Below are positions 1-10,165 of a stretch of 64,000 bases of DNA, piece after piece. The stretch spans positions 62,001 through 126,000 of the forward strand of contig JBCAQO010000012.1 in assembly GCA_039111635.1 (NCBI GenBank), given 5' to 3'. Source of the stretch: Heterobasidion occidentale (Eukaryota; Basidiomycota; Agaricomycetes; Russulales; Bondarzewiaceae). Numbering within the stretch: the stretch's first letter is position 1; every line of letters begins with the position of its first letter. A program made the translations under genes and the position numbers. The notes beneath the pieces were generated by a model, which did not search any database, was not told the origin of the DNA, and saw only the letters and a program-made list of their open reading frames with translations.

Positions 1-293
1 CGAGGATCGAAGAGGGGAGGGAACAGCACACCCACCTGTCTATCTTTGATGCCGAGCAAGAGGACCTCTTCCATGATGGTGAGCTTTGGCATCTTTCCAC
101 CGGTCCTGGCATCCTCGTCGTCTTGTTGGCGGTCTCTTGGGTCGTACGCGACCTTGCTTCCCCCTGCAAATGCTGAGCCGGCGTGCGAGGCAGGTGTAGA
201 CGCGGAAGCGTGGCCATTTGAGTCGGACGAGAGGTCGTTGGAGGAGGAGATAGATGGATTTACCCTACGTCGGGAGAGACCTGAGGAGCTCAT
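1..293 (-). CDS. VPS74: GOLPH3/Vps74 family Golgi PI4P-binding protein, 5' exon (truncated by window edge)
   Basis: Exon 1 runs from ATG at 293-291 down to 36. It is followed by a GTGGGT donor at 35, so the rest of the gene lies outside the window. The 86 visible residues start MSSSGLSRRR, continue through a Ser-rich acidic tail, and end in the motif MPKLTIMEEVLLLGIKDRQ. That motif is the diagnostic opening of the GPP34 domain of GOLPH3/Vps74. The family binds phosphatidylinositol-4-phosphate on Golgi membranes and retains glycosyltransferases there. The phase works exactly (258 nt). The length of the variable N-terminus fits fungal members. A two-codon upstream ATG overlaps the start codon (see findings). 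The family call is strong; everything after the first exon is unseen. Confidence 0.88.
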   Translation of the reverse strand, partial: MSSSGLSRRRVNPSISSSNDLSSDSNGHASASTPASHAGSAFAGGSKVAYDPRDRQQDDEDARTGGKMPKLTIMEEVLLLGIKDRQVGVLFPPLFDP

Positions 294-469
294 TGCATGG
301 GCGCTGTGTTCGACGACGAGGACAGTAAGGACGAGGAGAGCGTTGGCACTGGGAATGACGGCGCGGCAGCGGGACACCAGACTGGCCGTAGACGCCCGTC
401 CGCGGCGCGCCCATAGCGTGCCAGTGCCGTGTCCTCGGGTTAGGTTTCCACCTGCCTTTCTCGTCCACT

Positions 470-500
470 CGTCGTCGTCGTCGTCGGCGACGACGACAAC
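470..500. repeat. CGT/CGA trinucleotide repeat with inverted halves
   Basis: A run of CGT triplets switches to CGA triplets around a short centre, so the tract can fold back on itself. It lies about 180 bp upstream of the VPS74 start, in the presumed 5' UTR or promoter. It is simple-sequence DNA. No protein function is claimed for the open frames crossing it. Confidence 0.6.
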
Positions 501-1795
501 AACATACGTAGGCTTGCCTTTTTGTACTTTCGGCGATACCGTCCGCTCAAACTAGGTTCATCGTCTCTCTGACGGTATCCTGTTAGCAACGTCAGATGAA
601 GTGCTTATCGTTGCCTCCCTGCAACCTGCAGGCCTTTCCGTAAGCCTGCCCCTTCTTCCCCCGCTCACTCGCGCGCTTTCCCTGTCAAAAACAGCAGATC
701 TCTCACTAGAACAAATTCTTCCCCTTCATCGAAATTTCTGGCCTGACAGGTCATCCATCGCATACTGATTTATACTGTACCGGTGGGTTTCAAATGCGTG
801 CTGATTCCCATCAGCCCATCACGGACCATCTCTTCAACGTCCCTTCAGCGGTTGGCAAATACTTATGTGGATCGAAGCCTCGAGCCTCGGAATTCGTGTG
901 CCACAGCGGCCTCTGTATCTCTTCCGACATGCCCTCCCGTTCCGTAACGCCCCATATCCATCCATGGATACTCCCACTCCAACCCACCCACAATCCGGAA
1001 ATGGGTTCGATTCCCTTCCACGAGGCTTCTCAACGTCCACATCCCAGCCACAGGGCCGTCCCTTTACCCCCTGCTTCTTTCGCCGAGGTTATATCGCTTC
1101 GCCCTCCTCTCTCTCTTCCCCTACCCTCTTCACTAACCTTCTTTTCTCGCTTTCGCTCTTTCCGATCCCCTCTGTCTTCCCGCTGTACACTACTTCTCTC
1201 TTCCATTTCAATTCGATCACTCCGACTTCTCTCGCTGCCGGACTCGTTCTCGATACATAAGCTGCGCTCATTGTATCTCGAGAACCCGAGTCCGACGCCC
1301 GACTCCCGAGCGGTAAATATCTCGCCTCCCTATACAAGGTTCTGTCTCGTTTTCTCCGTCTACTCTCATGGCGCGTTCTTGCCTCGCGCAGTCCAAACTG
1401 AACTGCCCAATGTCTTCCCGGACATCTTCAGCCTCAACTGTCAAGGCGGCCGCGACTACGACGGTTCGAGTCTCATCCCATGTTCACTGTCTATGCTGCT
1501 AAAAGCTTCTTTCAGAAAGCTCAGCCGTACATACACGTCCAAGCACCCTCGCTCTCCTATTCTGTCCGGTCAGATTCCTCTGAAGAATCCTTGTCGCCCC
1601 CGCCCTCCGCTCACCGATGGTCTGAACTTGTCCCGCCCAAGACTGCGCTTACCTTCGCAGCATTGTACGACCCAAAGGAAGGCTTGATCACCTTCACGGG
1701 CCCTCGCTTCTCCCTTCCTCTCCAACGAAATCCATCGTTCATCCTCGCCCCTCGTTCCTTCAGATGGTCAGTCGCAGGTCTTCACTATCGACAGG
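501..1795. other. CT-rich intergenic/promoter region, possible 5' exon at 1480-1664
   Basis: This stretch separates VPS74 (minus) from the gene that begins at or before 1796 (plus). It is rich in pyrimidine tracts on the plus strand, as is usual in basidiomycete promoters. Open frames here (for example 794-1687) are low-complexity Ser/Pro/Leu translations and look non-coding. The exception is 1480 to about 1760, read from an ATG at 1480. Its translation looks protein-like and may be a 5' exon of the next gene, joined either by a GTACGA donor at 1665 with an acceptor at 1794, or by a route I could not settle. Confidence 0.4.
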
Positions 1796-2935
1796 ATGGG
1801 AACATGCACCCCAGCTCTCAGCACGGCGCAGTTCTCCTCGGACACAGCGATGGCGGATATGAGAAGCATGCTGGATATGTACTTCCGCTGTGGAACTCCG
1901 GGTGGGATGAGGTGTAAGACACCCAACACGACGCTTGACGGGGAGGTTCGTGCATCATCTGCGATTGACGGGCTGTACGTGAACGAGGGTGCATACTCCT
2001 TCAAGAACACAGCGCGCGAGGAAGCCGCACGGAAGCCGCATGCGTTGCGGAGCAAGGTGCGCAAAGCGGAAAGTTTGTTTGCGTGGTCGTGGCTGGAAAG
2101 GCTAGGAGAGACTCTCGTTCTGAATCCCTTATTGGATACACGCGACCTCCCGCCTTCCGATCACTCAGAATACGACTCGCCCTTCGTCGATAGTGGTTAT
2201 GTCGGAGAAGACGATTATTTTGCAGAGAAGCATCCTTTCGGGTCGTTCCCGCCCTTTTTTGATGGGGAGCCGGAGTTCTACAATCCCAACGAGGTGCGCA
2301 TTTCTGGCCTTGCCTCTTCGGTTAGGTCTTATCCCGGTGATTCAAATTGATTCCTTCAGCGCTCTGCCTTCTCTGTCACTACGACCTCAACTTCGAATTA
2401 CGTCGACGTCCCCTTCCCCGACACACCATCGCGTTACTCCACCGCCACTGATTCCTCCTGGTCCACTCTTGAGGTCCCCGACTCTCGCTCCGTAACACTT
2501 TTAGGTTTAGGCAACCGACCTTTCTCTTCGTCCGGGCGAACAGAAACCCCCACCGTTCATATTCCAGAAACGACTCACTCCTCTTCCCCTTCTCCCTTTC
2601 ACCACAGACGGAGACTGCAGAAACCCCGTTCTGTGTCTGTCCTCCCCGCGAAACCCTCTGAGGTTCTTGCACGGCCGCGTTACAATCACGTCAGCAGCCC
2701 GCCTACCCTCGAGTACGGTACGAGCTTGTGCAAACTCAACTCGACAGGTGACAAGTCGACCTGCTGTGGCAAGTCGGATAAACCATCGTACAAACCCAAG
2801 CACGCGTTCAAGAGGGCAGTCCTGAATCGTCTAGGAAGCCTTCGGCGGGACTCTTCAGATGCTGCGGAGCGCTGGGTCTGCATCGACGTGACGCAGACAG
2901 TGACGCAGCGCGAGATTCGAGAGGACGATTGTTGA
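1796..2935 (+). CDS. Unrecognised two-exon gene, Ser-rich C-terminal half
   Basis: The coding exons are 1796-2293 and 2360-2935. They are joined by a 66-nt intron (GTGCGC..TTCAG) that keeps frame exactly and gives 357 residues from ATG 1796. The N-terminal half is mixed in composition, with several Cys and an acidic, aromatic-rich stretch around residues 120-165. The C-terminal half is Ser/Thr/Pro-rich, then turns basic. The last 35 residues contain Arg/Lys clusters. I see no signal peptide, membrane segment or known catalytic motif. The true start is uncertain. The frame is open back to 1688 without another ATG, and an upstream coding-like exon begins at ATG 1480 in another frame. The splice between them, or a one-base error, is unresolved. 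I do not recognise the family. Confidence 0.6.
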
Positions 2936-4170
2936 ATCTCGCACCTATATCTTCAGGGCTGACCGCGCTGACGTAGTGATACCTTTCCGATTTATGCCGT
3001 GAATATGATCCGGTGTGTATTTTTTTTCTCCATCGATTTTCGACATTCTTTTGTGGCCGTGCCACCCGTTTGGCGTCTGCATTCTTTCCGTCCTCCGTGC
3101 TCGTTCCTCATCCCCTCACTCTCGCGTTTCCCATCTCGTCTGCATATTGTACACTGCCTGCTTTACAGCATCTATTTTGATTGTCTCCTCGCCATCGTCC
3201 TTTGCCCTGTGCATCAAAGCGTGGCGCTTACACTGTACTGTTAGCTCCCTCTCCTCGGACCGTTTTTTGTAGAACAACTTTAGCCACTTGCCTAAGAGCA
3301 GGCCTTTCTTACATTCTCTTCGTCTTCGCTCTTCGAAGAACATAATTCACACATTTTTGCATAAGGCAAAATCGACGCGCGTCGGGCCCGCTTTGCGCTG
3401 CCTCCTCCAGGAAAGGCAAAACTTCGCGACTAGACATGCGCGCTAGTACAAAGTTGAGCTGCCGCAAATCGAAGCGAGGGTGCCGAAAGGTCACCTGAAG
3501 GAGTACAGGTGAATGGTGCACAACGCATACGTCAACATTGTGGGTGATCGCGACTAGAATGTTGGTAGCCTGATGGTTGGTGAGGCGTGTACAGGACCGG
3601 ACCGTTGACAAACAGAAGAGCAGCAATATGAATGACTGCATGCGACAACTGCTTGCGCGTGGTGTAGGAGGACGACATACATGAGGGTGTGAATTGAATG
3701 GGACTGGCTCGAGCAAACCGGGCTACGCCTTGTAGGAAGAGACGTCACTATGGCTCACAGAGTGACGGTGTGAGCCTTTCACGCAGTCACTTCGACAGCG
3801 CCATACCGAATGTACTTGAGTGTTTAGTTGTAAGGAAGTGAATTGACTTTAAATAGAAGGAGATGAGATAGAGTACACGCGGCAAGACGGATTCAGGAAA
3901 GACATAGCAGCGTATCGGGACGGGAGCCAGTATGATGTGAATAGCGTGAAGAAAGCGCATGGCGACAAGAGTGCATGACACAACAGCGATATTGCATTGC
4001 ATAGTAAGCCAGAACAGTGGGTAGCAACAACATCGAGGTAATTATGAGTATAACGCCTTGCCGCGAGGGCCGAGACCAAGACGGAGGGCAAGCGGATAGG
4101 TAAGTATGTCCCAAATGTAGGTGGGGATGACGATAGAAGTCAATCACGATGTGACGGCGCCATTTTTCGA
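2936..4170. other. Intergenic region between convergent genes, nothing assignable
   Basis: This is the space between the stop of the unknown plus-strand gene and the stop of CHS7 on the minus strand. Both 3' UTRs should lie here. The minus-strand open frames at 3309-4201 are rich in Cys, His, Ser and Leu, have no recognisable motif, and lack splice-consistent partners. Confidence 0.5.
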
Positions 4171-5617
4171 TCAACGAGGGTAGAAAATATCTTCGTCCCA
4201 AGATTCTAATAGGTCAAAAGGACGGCCGGAAAAGGACGAAGGAGTCATCAGTAATTTCGGCCAGCGCGGAAAGGATTTAAAGGAGACGAAGATACGAAAG
4301 GGGATAGATGGTAAAGATTAGCTTACCCTCAGTGATGTTCTTCCATGCCAGATACAAGACGCCGACAGCCGCGGTTTCCAGCACCGTGGCGACGAAGGAG
4401 CCGTCGACTTTTGCAGACGTGCCCTGCCGAATCGAGTTTAAAATTGAGTTTCAAATTGGCAATTGGGGGTCCACCCTCGTTGCCTACCTGGCATATCACT
4501 TTATTCAAGAGGAAGTAATCGAGCTGGCTGAAGACGAAAAGGACGGCCGCAAGGACATAGTACCAGACTGGTCGGACTTCGTTCAAAACACCAACGACAA
4601 TGTACGTCATTATGCCAAGATACAATATCGCTGCACTGCGAGCATAAAGTGTGAGATCGGGGCAGAACCGCCAAGCGAAAGTGAAAACCTACACTGCGGG
4701 CCAGATGCTGGTAAAAACAAACAATGGAACACTGTGCAATGCATTTGGTGGATCGGACGGGCCAAAGGTATGAGTGAATGTGAAAGCGACATCGAGCGAG
4801 ATATAGGTTGTTGCTGCGAAGAATGCGATCATCAAGAAGGAAAATGGCTGTGTTTCGGGTCCGAAGAAAAAAGGGCGTAGTGGTGAGGACTCAGGACGCG
4901 TCTATTGACTTTATTTGCAGAAAAGTCACGCACTATTATCGAGCTCAAAGTGCCATCTTCAACTACCTGCGTGGCAACAATAGCATTCCCCAGGAGGGCC
5001 CAGAAGGCCGCTGCCATTATTCCAGCATGAATGGCAGTGAGGACTGTGAGAGCTGTAGATCCTTGTTCGAGGAAAGACCCGGTGGTGATGATTTGGAGAG
5101 GGAGAGAGATGAAGTACATGATGAAGAAGTAGCGGAGTTCCACTCGGCCTGATGAGAGGGCAAGATACAATGGTGAGCGATTAGAACTCCAGACACAGGC
5201 GCTCCTTCAAACCTCAGCCGGAAATTGCGAACCGATAGGTTCTAAAGGAGAGGACTTACCAACGGCAGCTTTTCTTCGACCAGTCATGATGATCAGACCA
5301 AGAACGACCAAGATGCTGATGCCGCAAGCGACGACATTGGCGATGTTGCCGAGAGAACCTTGGTGGCCAGCTCTGAGGATGCCGCAGGTCGGGTTAATGC
5401 CCACGGGAGCAGAATTGGCGTCTGCAGAGACGCCAGTCAAAGTGCTGGAGGAATGGTGCTCCAACTGCACGAGACGTATGAAAAGAACATGTGAGAGCTG
5501 TATAGGGCGCGGAAAGTGGGCTTGGGAAGGAGAACGGACCTGGCGATAGAAGAGATTACACCAGGGATATGAAGGGGTATTCGAACAAAGGGGGGAAAAA
5601 TCCCCGAAGCGAGTCAT
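4171..5617 (-). CDS. CHS7: Chs7-type chitin synthase export chaperone
   Basis: Seven exons (5540-5617, 5260-5464, 4934-5148, 4693-4847, 4488-4635, 4327-4423, 4171-4205) join in phase to give 310 residues, the usual size of Chs7. The protein opens MTRFGDFSPLCSNTPSYPWC, like the FxDFxxxCxxxPLPLC start of the family. It carries the conserved GINPTCG stretch and about seven hydrophobic helices. The loops VVEDGTLSS and FTYISLD-like (here AATTYISLDVAF) are also typical, and it ends SWDEDIFYPR. Chs7 is an ER membrane chaperone needed for exit of class IV chitin synthase (Chs3) to the cell surface. It is divergent with a small unknown gene whose ATG lies 380 bp away. Splice sites are standard, and the intron at 4848-4933 (86 nt) is needed to restore the conserved EDGT..PF junction. 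No defects were seen. Confidence 0.93.
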
Positions 5618-5997
5618 GGTTGGGGAGGTGCGGCTGATGGACCAATAGAAGAGATCGTCGAAGAGTCGTGAATAGGTCGTGGCAGGAGAGGGGGAGGGAG
5701 GGCACGCAGGACAAGAGGCGAGGAGAAGAGACGGTGCCCACGCCGGACGAATCAGTGCGAGATAATGGTTCAGAAGAGGTCAGGGCCGGCAAAACACTCC
5801 AAAACACGCGCTGAAAATACTCACGCCCGCCGTCGTCGAGGTTAATTGAAGCCAGCGTCTACAGCGACAAAAGGAACGTGAACAACGAGCCTCCCTGCGG
5901 CTAATTGGAGCAGAACGAGGTCCAAATTCAAGAACAACACCGTCGCCGCCTCAGTGCCCTCATCGTCACGAGTCACTCGTTTCCATATCCCGTCACC

Positions 5998-6363
5998 ATG
6001 TCACGCTCAGCACCCGCATCGCCATTTGCTGGCTTTGCTGCGGCGCACGCCGTCCTTGCTCGACGCCCTATTACATACCATGCATATCTCGAGGCACACT
6101 TGTCTCTAGTGCTGGCCGGTCAGAAGACAGTCGTTCTGTTGCAAGGAGGCACATTGCTGGCGCCCCTAGACAGACGGACGACACCAGCGGACTCTTGCAG
6201 CCACAAACATTCGTCCTTGAAGCCTCTCCTGGGCTCTCTCGCTCATGCTGTGCAGCTTCATGCCCTCTTCGAACAGGCCTTTGACTCTTCTAAACTTTCA
6301 CTCGTGGTATCTTCACCGTTTCTGCCCGCAGTTTACGACACGTGGCAGGCCCTCGTCCAGTGA
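5998..6363 (+). CDS. Small unknown protein (121 aa)
   Basis: An ATG in good Kozak context (CACCATG) at 5998 opens a single exon ending in TGA at 6361-6363. The translation begins MSRSAPASPFAGFAAAHAVL and has moderately hydrophobic stretches but no clear transmembrane helix or known motif. It stands head-to-head with CHS7 and would share its promoter. An in-frame extension upstream to about 5905 lacks an ATG. The final codons abut a possible splice donor, so a further exon cannot be excluded. I do not recognise the family. Confidence 0.45.
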   Translation: MSRSAPASPFAGFAAAHAVLARRPITYHAYLEAHLSLVLAGQKTVVLLQGGTLLAPLDRRTTPADSCSHKHSSLKPLLGSLAHAVQLHALFEQAFDSSKLSLVVSSPFLPAVYDTWQALVQ

Positions 6364-8935
6364 AATAGTACTATCACTTGATAGCGACAGGGGGCTACAG
6401 GGACCCAGCGTATGTGAGGGTATGTCTTTGAACTTATCCTGGCCCCCGTCAGGTACGATGTTATACTTGCAATCGTCTCCTGTGTTGAGACAGAACATCA
6501 GATGAGCTTGACCTGATAGTTCCCTGGCTCAACGCTTCGAGAGATACTCTCCAATTCTTTCAGGCTTGACTTTGTGAGTGTTCCCAACGGTTGTCTTTGC
6601 GACGCTCATCTCGTTCGGATAGTATTCTACCGCCAGATCACTCGCGCGTTTGCGATCATTGTGGCTGCACCTTTTCGAATTGTGAAAGCCCTGCTTTCGG
6701 TTCCTTCATAACCGCGGCCCTTATAACCTGTCAAAGTCCGTCAACGGAGGCAATTCCTGTGCACGACTAGCGCTGTTATGCTTCGCCTTTCCAGGCGACG
6801 AGGTCGACGAAAAGTGGACTTGCTCTTTTTATACCTAGCATAAGAAAGTCGGTGATCGTGAATCAGTTTAGTTGTTTTTCGACCTTGAGTACTTGAGGCT
6901 CTGCGCGATAATGCGACTTGACCGCGGATTGTGCTTTAAACTTAGAGGCTCCTCGGCTGAGGATTTGGGTCGGGTCCTCTCAGTATTCCCCTGGTACGGG
7001 GTTACTTACCCTCAATCCCAAGATTAGCTGTAGTCTTGAGACTGCCACTTGTTCTGTCTACACAAGCGCTCGATGTGAGCCACGTCTTACTCAATCGAAA
7101 TTGACGAATCAATCGTTCACCGTTGTTGCACCCCTTCGCTCTTGCAGTGTGCGTACAAACCTGCGATTGTTGACATTATGTCCTGCTCTCCAAATAGTAT
7201 CAGACATTTTTTCATCGGGATTATCAGTCATCGTTTCGGCCGTCACATAGCTCCTCGGCGATAAGAGCCAGTGCTCGCCGTCACTTTCAAACCTCCAGTG
7301 GCTCCGAGGTCTTAGCCTGAAAAGCATTACGAGCAAAATAGCTTCCATTTGATCCGAGACAGCTGCTCATCGTCATCGTCATCTCATATCGACGGTATGT
7401 TCTGAACGATGACCGCATTGTCGGCCATTCCATCTCAATCAACTCGAAGCGCTCGAAATCAAACCGGAAGCCCCTAAAGCGACCTCAGTGCGATATGTAT
7501 TTCCTCTCGAATATGAAGGCACGCACTTTGTTATACAGTTAAGCCTAGCGGGCTGAGTGTTTGCACAGGGCAGGGAGGTAGGGTGGTATGACATACTAGA
7601 ATCTATACCTCGAACATTACTCGGCAAATCTCCACACAAAAATCGATGGCCTTTCCCAAAAAACCTTCACCGGCTACTTATCTCACATTCATCAGCCCAT
7701 GGTAAAGCACTGAAGGGAGTCGGAGATCGGATGACCATCAAAACAAGCCAGAAGTCCAACTTGCTTCGGTCGGAGCTGATCTTCGAGTCCTTATTTTCGA
7801 CGCAACAGAATCCTGGCAGGTTCTTCCCGAATAAGGTCATACCGTAGGCGGAGATATCGCAGTCCTGGCATCTTCGATTAATACCCTGACTTCTTGCTCT
7901 GATGTCGCGCATCATAACATTATCGTGTCGGAGGCCGAGAGAGGACTAGCCTGGAAAGCTGGAGGTTTTTAAATCGAGCGCGATTCGGATGATCCTGTAA
8001 GGGTCCCGACGGTCCTCGATTTTGAAATATGGTGTTACAAGGACAAGTTGTCCTTCGTGACGCACTTCTATTCGACCGCTGGTCAATTGCAAGCGGGGTT
8101 CAGATCGCCGATAAGTTTTGTCTTGTTACGACAAACATCGCAAACACCGACGACTTCGACTGTGTCTTTAAAAGTTACAGTTACCGATATGGTACAACGG
8201 ATAATTCACTCACAGTAAATAACAACTGAGCGTGATCGATAGAGACAAATATGAATAAGAAAAAATCTAAAGCTTTGTGTGCACCGAAGGGTCAATGATT
8301 CCTGAAGTCTGGGTAGAAAGTCCTTGGAGCAGGAATCGGCCGACCCCTTTGTACGGCGGACGCAAAATCGGGCTTCGGCTTGAACAAAGAGAAATCGCGT
8401 TAGCGCGGTTCGCTGCCGGTGCTCTCTCGTTTCCGGAGAAGGAGCGGTTTGAGCTTGTCGAGAATTTAGAGTAGAAGCTGTTGAGGGTCGCGTGAATAGC
8501 CTTGACCTTTCTAGTCTGCGTCAGTTGAGCTGACAGGGCGGCCAGAGTCCCGCCTATCTAGGGTGAACCTAGTACAGCTGCACTCTTCGGCTTTGATGAA
8601 GGTCCACAAGACAGCACGTACCATCCATGCGTCTGGGCCATAGCCTACCGAATCGAGTTGTCTTGGAGCATCGAAATCCCTGCAGGTAGTTAATATGGGA
8701 TTCGAAAAGTAAATAGAACACAGCATACTTGTGTGTTTTGAGACAGGCATGTCTCAGAGGTTTCCGTGCGGTTAAGAATGGAGGTACGCTCAGTTATGGA
8801 GGTAATTCGTGATTGATGAATGGAGACGATGTCATTACTGTGTATGATTTCGCCTCAAAGTCTATTTGTGATGAGTTTGCGACACAAATACCCACTTGGT
8901 CCGCAGAAGCCTGATTATTCGTCCTAGACTGTGTT
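6364..8935. other. Long unassigned region
   Basis: About 2.6 kb hold no frame with recognisable motifs or consistent splice partners. The open frames (for example 6918-7250, 7557-7847, 8277-8474) are short and of unlike composition. The last 200 bp should contain the RRP43 promoter. No terminal repeats or long internal repeats were noticed, though decayed mobile-element sequence could not be excluded by eye. Confidence 0.4.
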
Positions 8936-10051
8936 ATGGCGGACCCACAGACGACCACGGACGGAGAGCAAGATCATATCAGGGCTCTCGTCTTCCAACG
9001 TCTGCATCCTCGTATATATCTTGAACGATTTATTGCAGAAAACATTCGCCCGGACGGGCGTCTATTCAGCGAGCGACGAGACATTTCGGCGAACGTTGGT
9101 ATGTCCTCACAGTGCATTCGCAGATATTTTTCGGTTCGAGGACATTTGCAGGCTCTATCTCCTCCGCGGATGGATCGTCACTAGTGCGATTGGGGAACAC
9201 GACAATAGTGTGCGGCGTCAAGGCAGAGATAGCAGAGCCAGAGCTTGACCGGCCCAATGAAGGGTTTCTCGGTATGCCTATCTGTTTTGCCTTTGATCAT
9301 CCCACCCATACTTCTACTAGTCCCTAACCTCGACCTTCCCGCGATGAGTTCCCCGAAATTCAAATCAGGTCCACCCTCAGAGGAAGCCCAGACGCTTTCT
9401 GACAGATTGAACGACGTTTTCGTTTCGTGAGTTCACTTTGCTGTCGCATGAATTGGTCCCTTGAGAATTTTGTGTCCAGATCGAGTTTGATATCGTTGCA
9501 ATCGTTATGCATACATCCCGGAAAAGCGGTTTGGGTTCTCTATGTTGATGCAACCTGTATCAACTATGACGGGAATGCATTCGACGCGGCATTGATCGCC
9601 ATGGTCTCCGCCCTTAAAAACAGTCCGTCGCTCTACTTTTGCTGATTGTTGGCGTTCCTCTTACCCCTTGATAGCTTTCCTGCCCAAAGCTAATTTTAAC
9701 GAGGACACTGGTAGGACCACATGCTCTCGACAAACAAAAATACCTCTGCAGATTCAGAAACTACCCACTTCCTCATCATTCGGCGTGTTCGACTCGTAAG
9801 TTTTTCATACCAGCATACCCGATCACGCTGAAATGGTGTACCACAGCTCTCGCATCTTTGCCGACCCAACGTCTTTCGAGGAGCCTCTGATGGACACAAC
9901 TCTATCTATTGTCCTTGACGACAATCTACAGCTGATCTCAGTGACGCAACTTGGATTAGCAGATTCTAGCACTGAGGATGTCCTCTCGACGTGCATAAAA
10001 ACAGCCAAACAGCATAGCCAAAATATAGCTGATAGAGTATATTCTATTTAG
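8936..10051 (+). CDS. RRP43: Exosome RNase PH-like subunit Rrp43 (EXOSC8)
   Basis: Six exons (8936-9098, 9152-9271, 9321-9426, 9480-9622, 9675-9795, 9847-10051) join in phase to give 285 residues. All five introns are 49-53 nt. The start carries the family signature LERFIAENIRPDGR. It is followed by SISSADGSSLVRLGNTTIVC and VKAEIAEPELDRPNEG, the first part of the RNase PH fold. LSIVLDDNLQLISVTQLG near the C-terminus matches the second half. Rrp43 is one of six RNase PH-type proteins of the eukaryotic exosome ring, which threads RNA to the catalytic subunits and has no activity of its own. It lies tail-to-tail with SMC5, with 114 bp between stop codons. No frame defects were seen. Confidence 0.93.
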
Positions 10052-10165
10052 AGCCAACAGTGTATATGGAAGGTGATTGAACCGATGTTTACGAGTGACA
10101 TAAGCTTATACGAAGATAAAATTAGATGAAGATCAATATGGCAGTCTCTGGGAAGAACCGTCTCA

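Noticed and set aside
995..1035. tRNA-like GGGTTCGATTCCC (T-arm motif)
   Set aside because: The flanking bases give a mismatched T-stem, and no acceptor-stem partner or anticodon arm was found 60-90 bases upstream. Taken as chance.
794..1687. 297-codon plus-strand open frame
   Set aside because: It reads through pyrimidine-rich promoter DNA, giving Ser/Leu/Pro/Arg low-complexity sequence, with no motif and no splice continuity.
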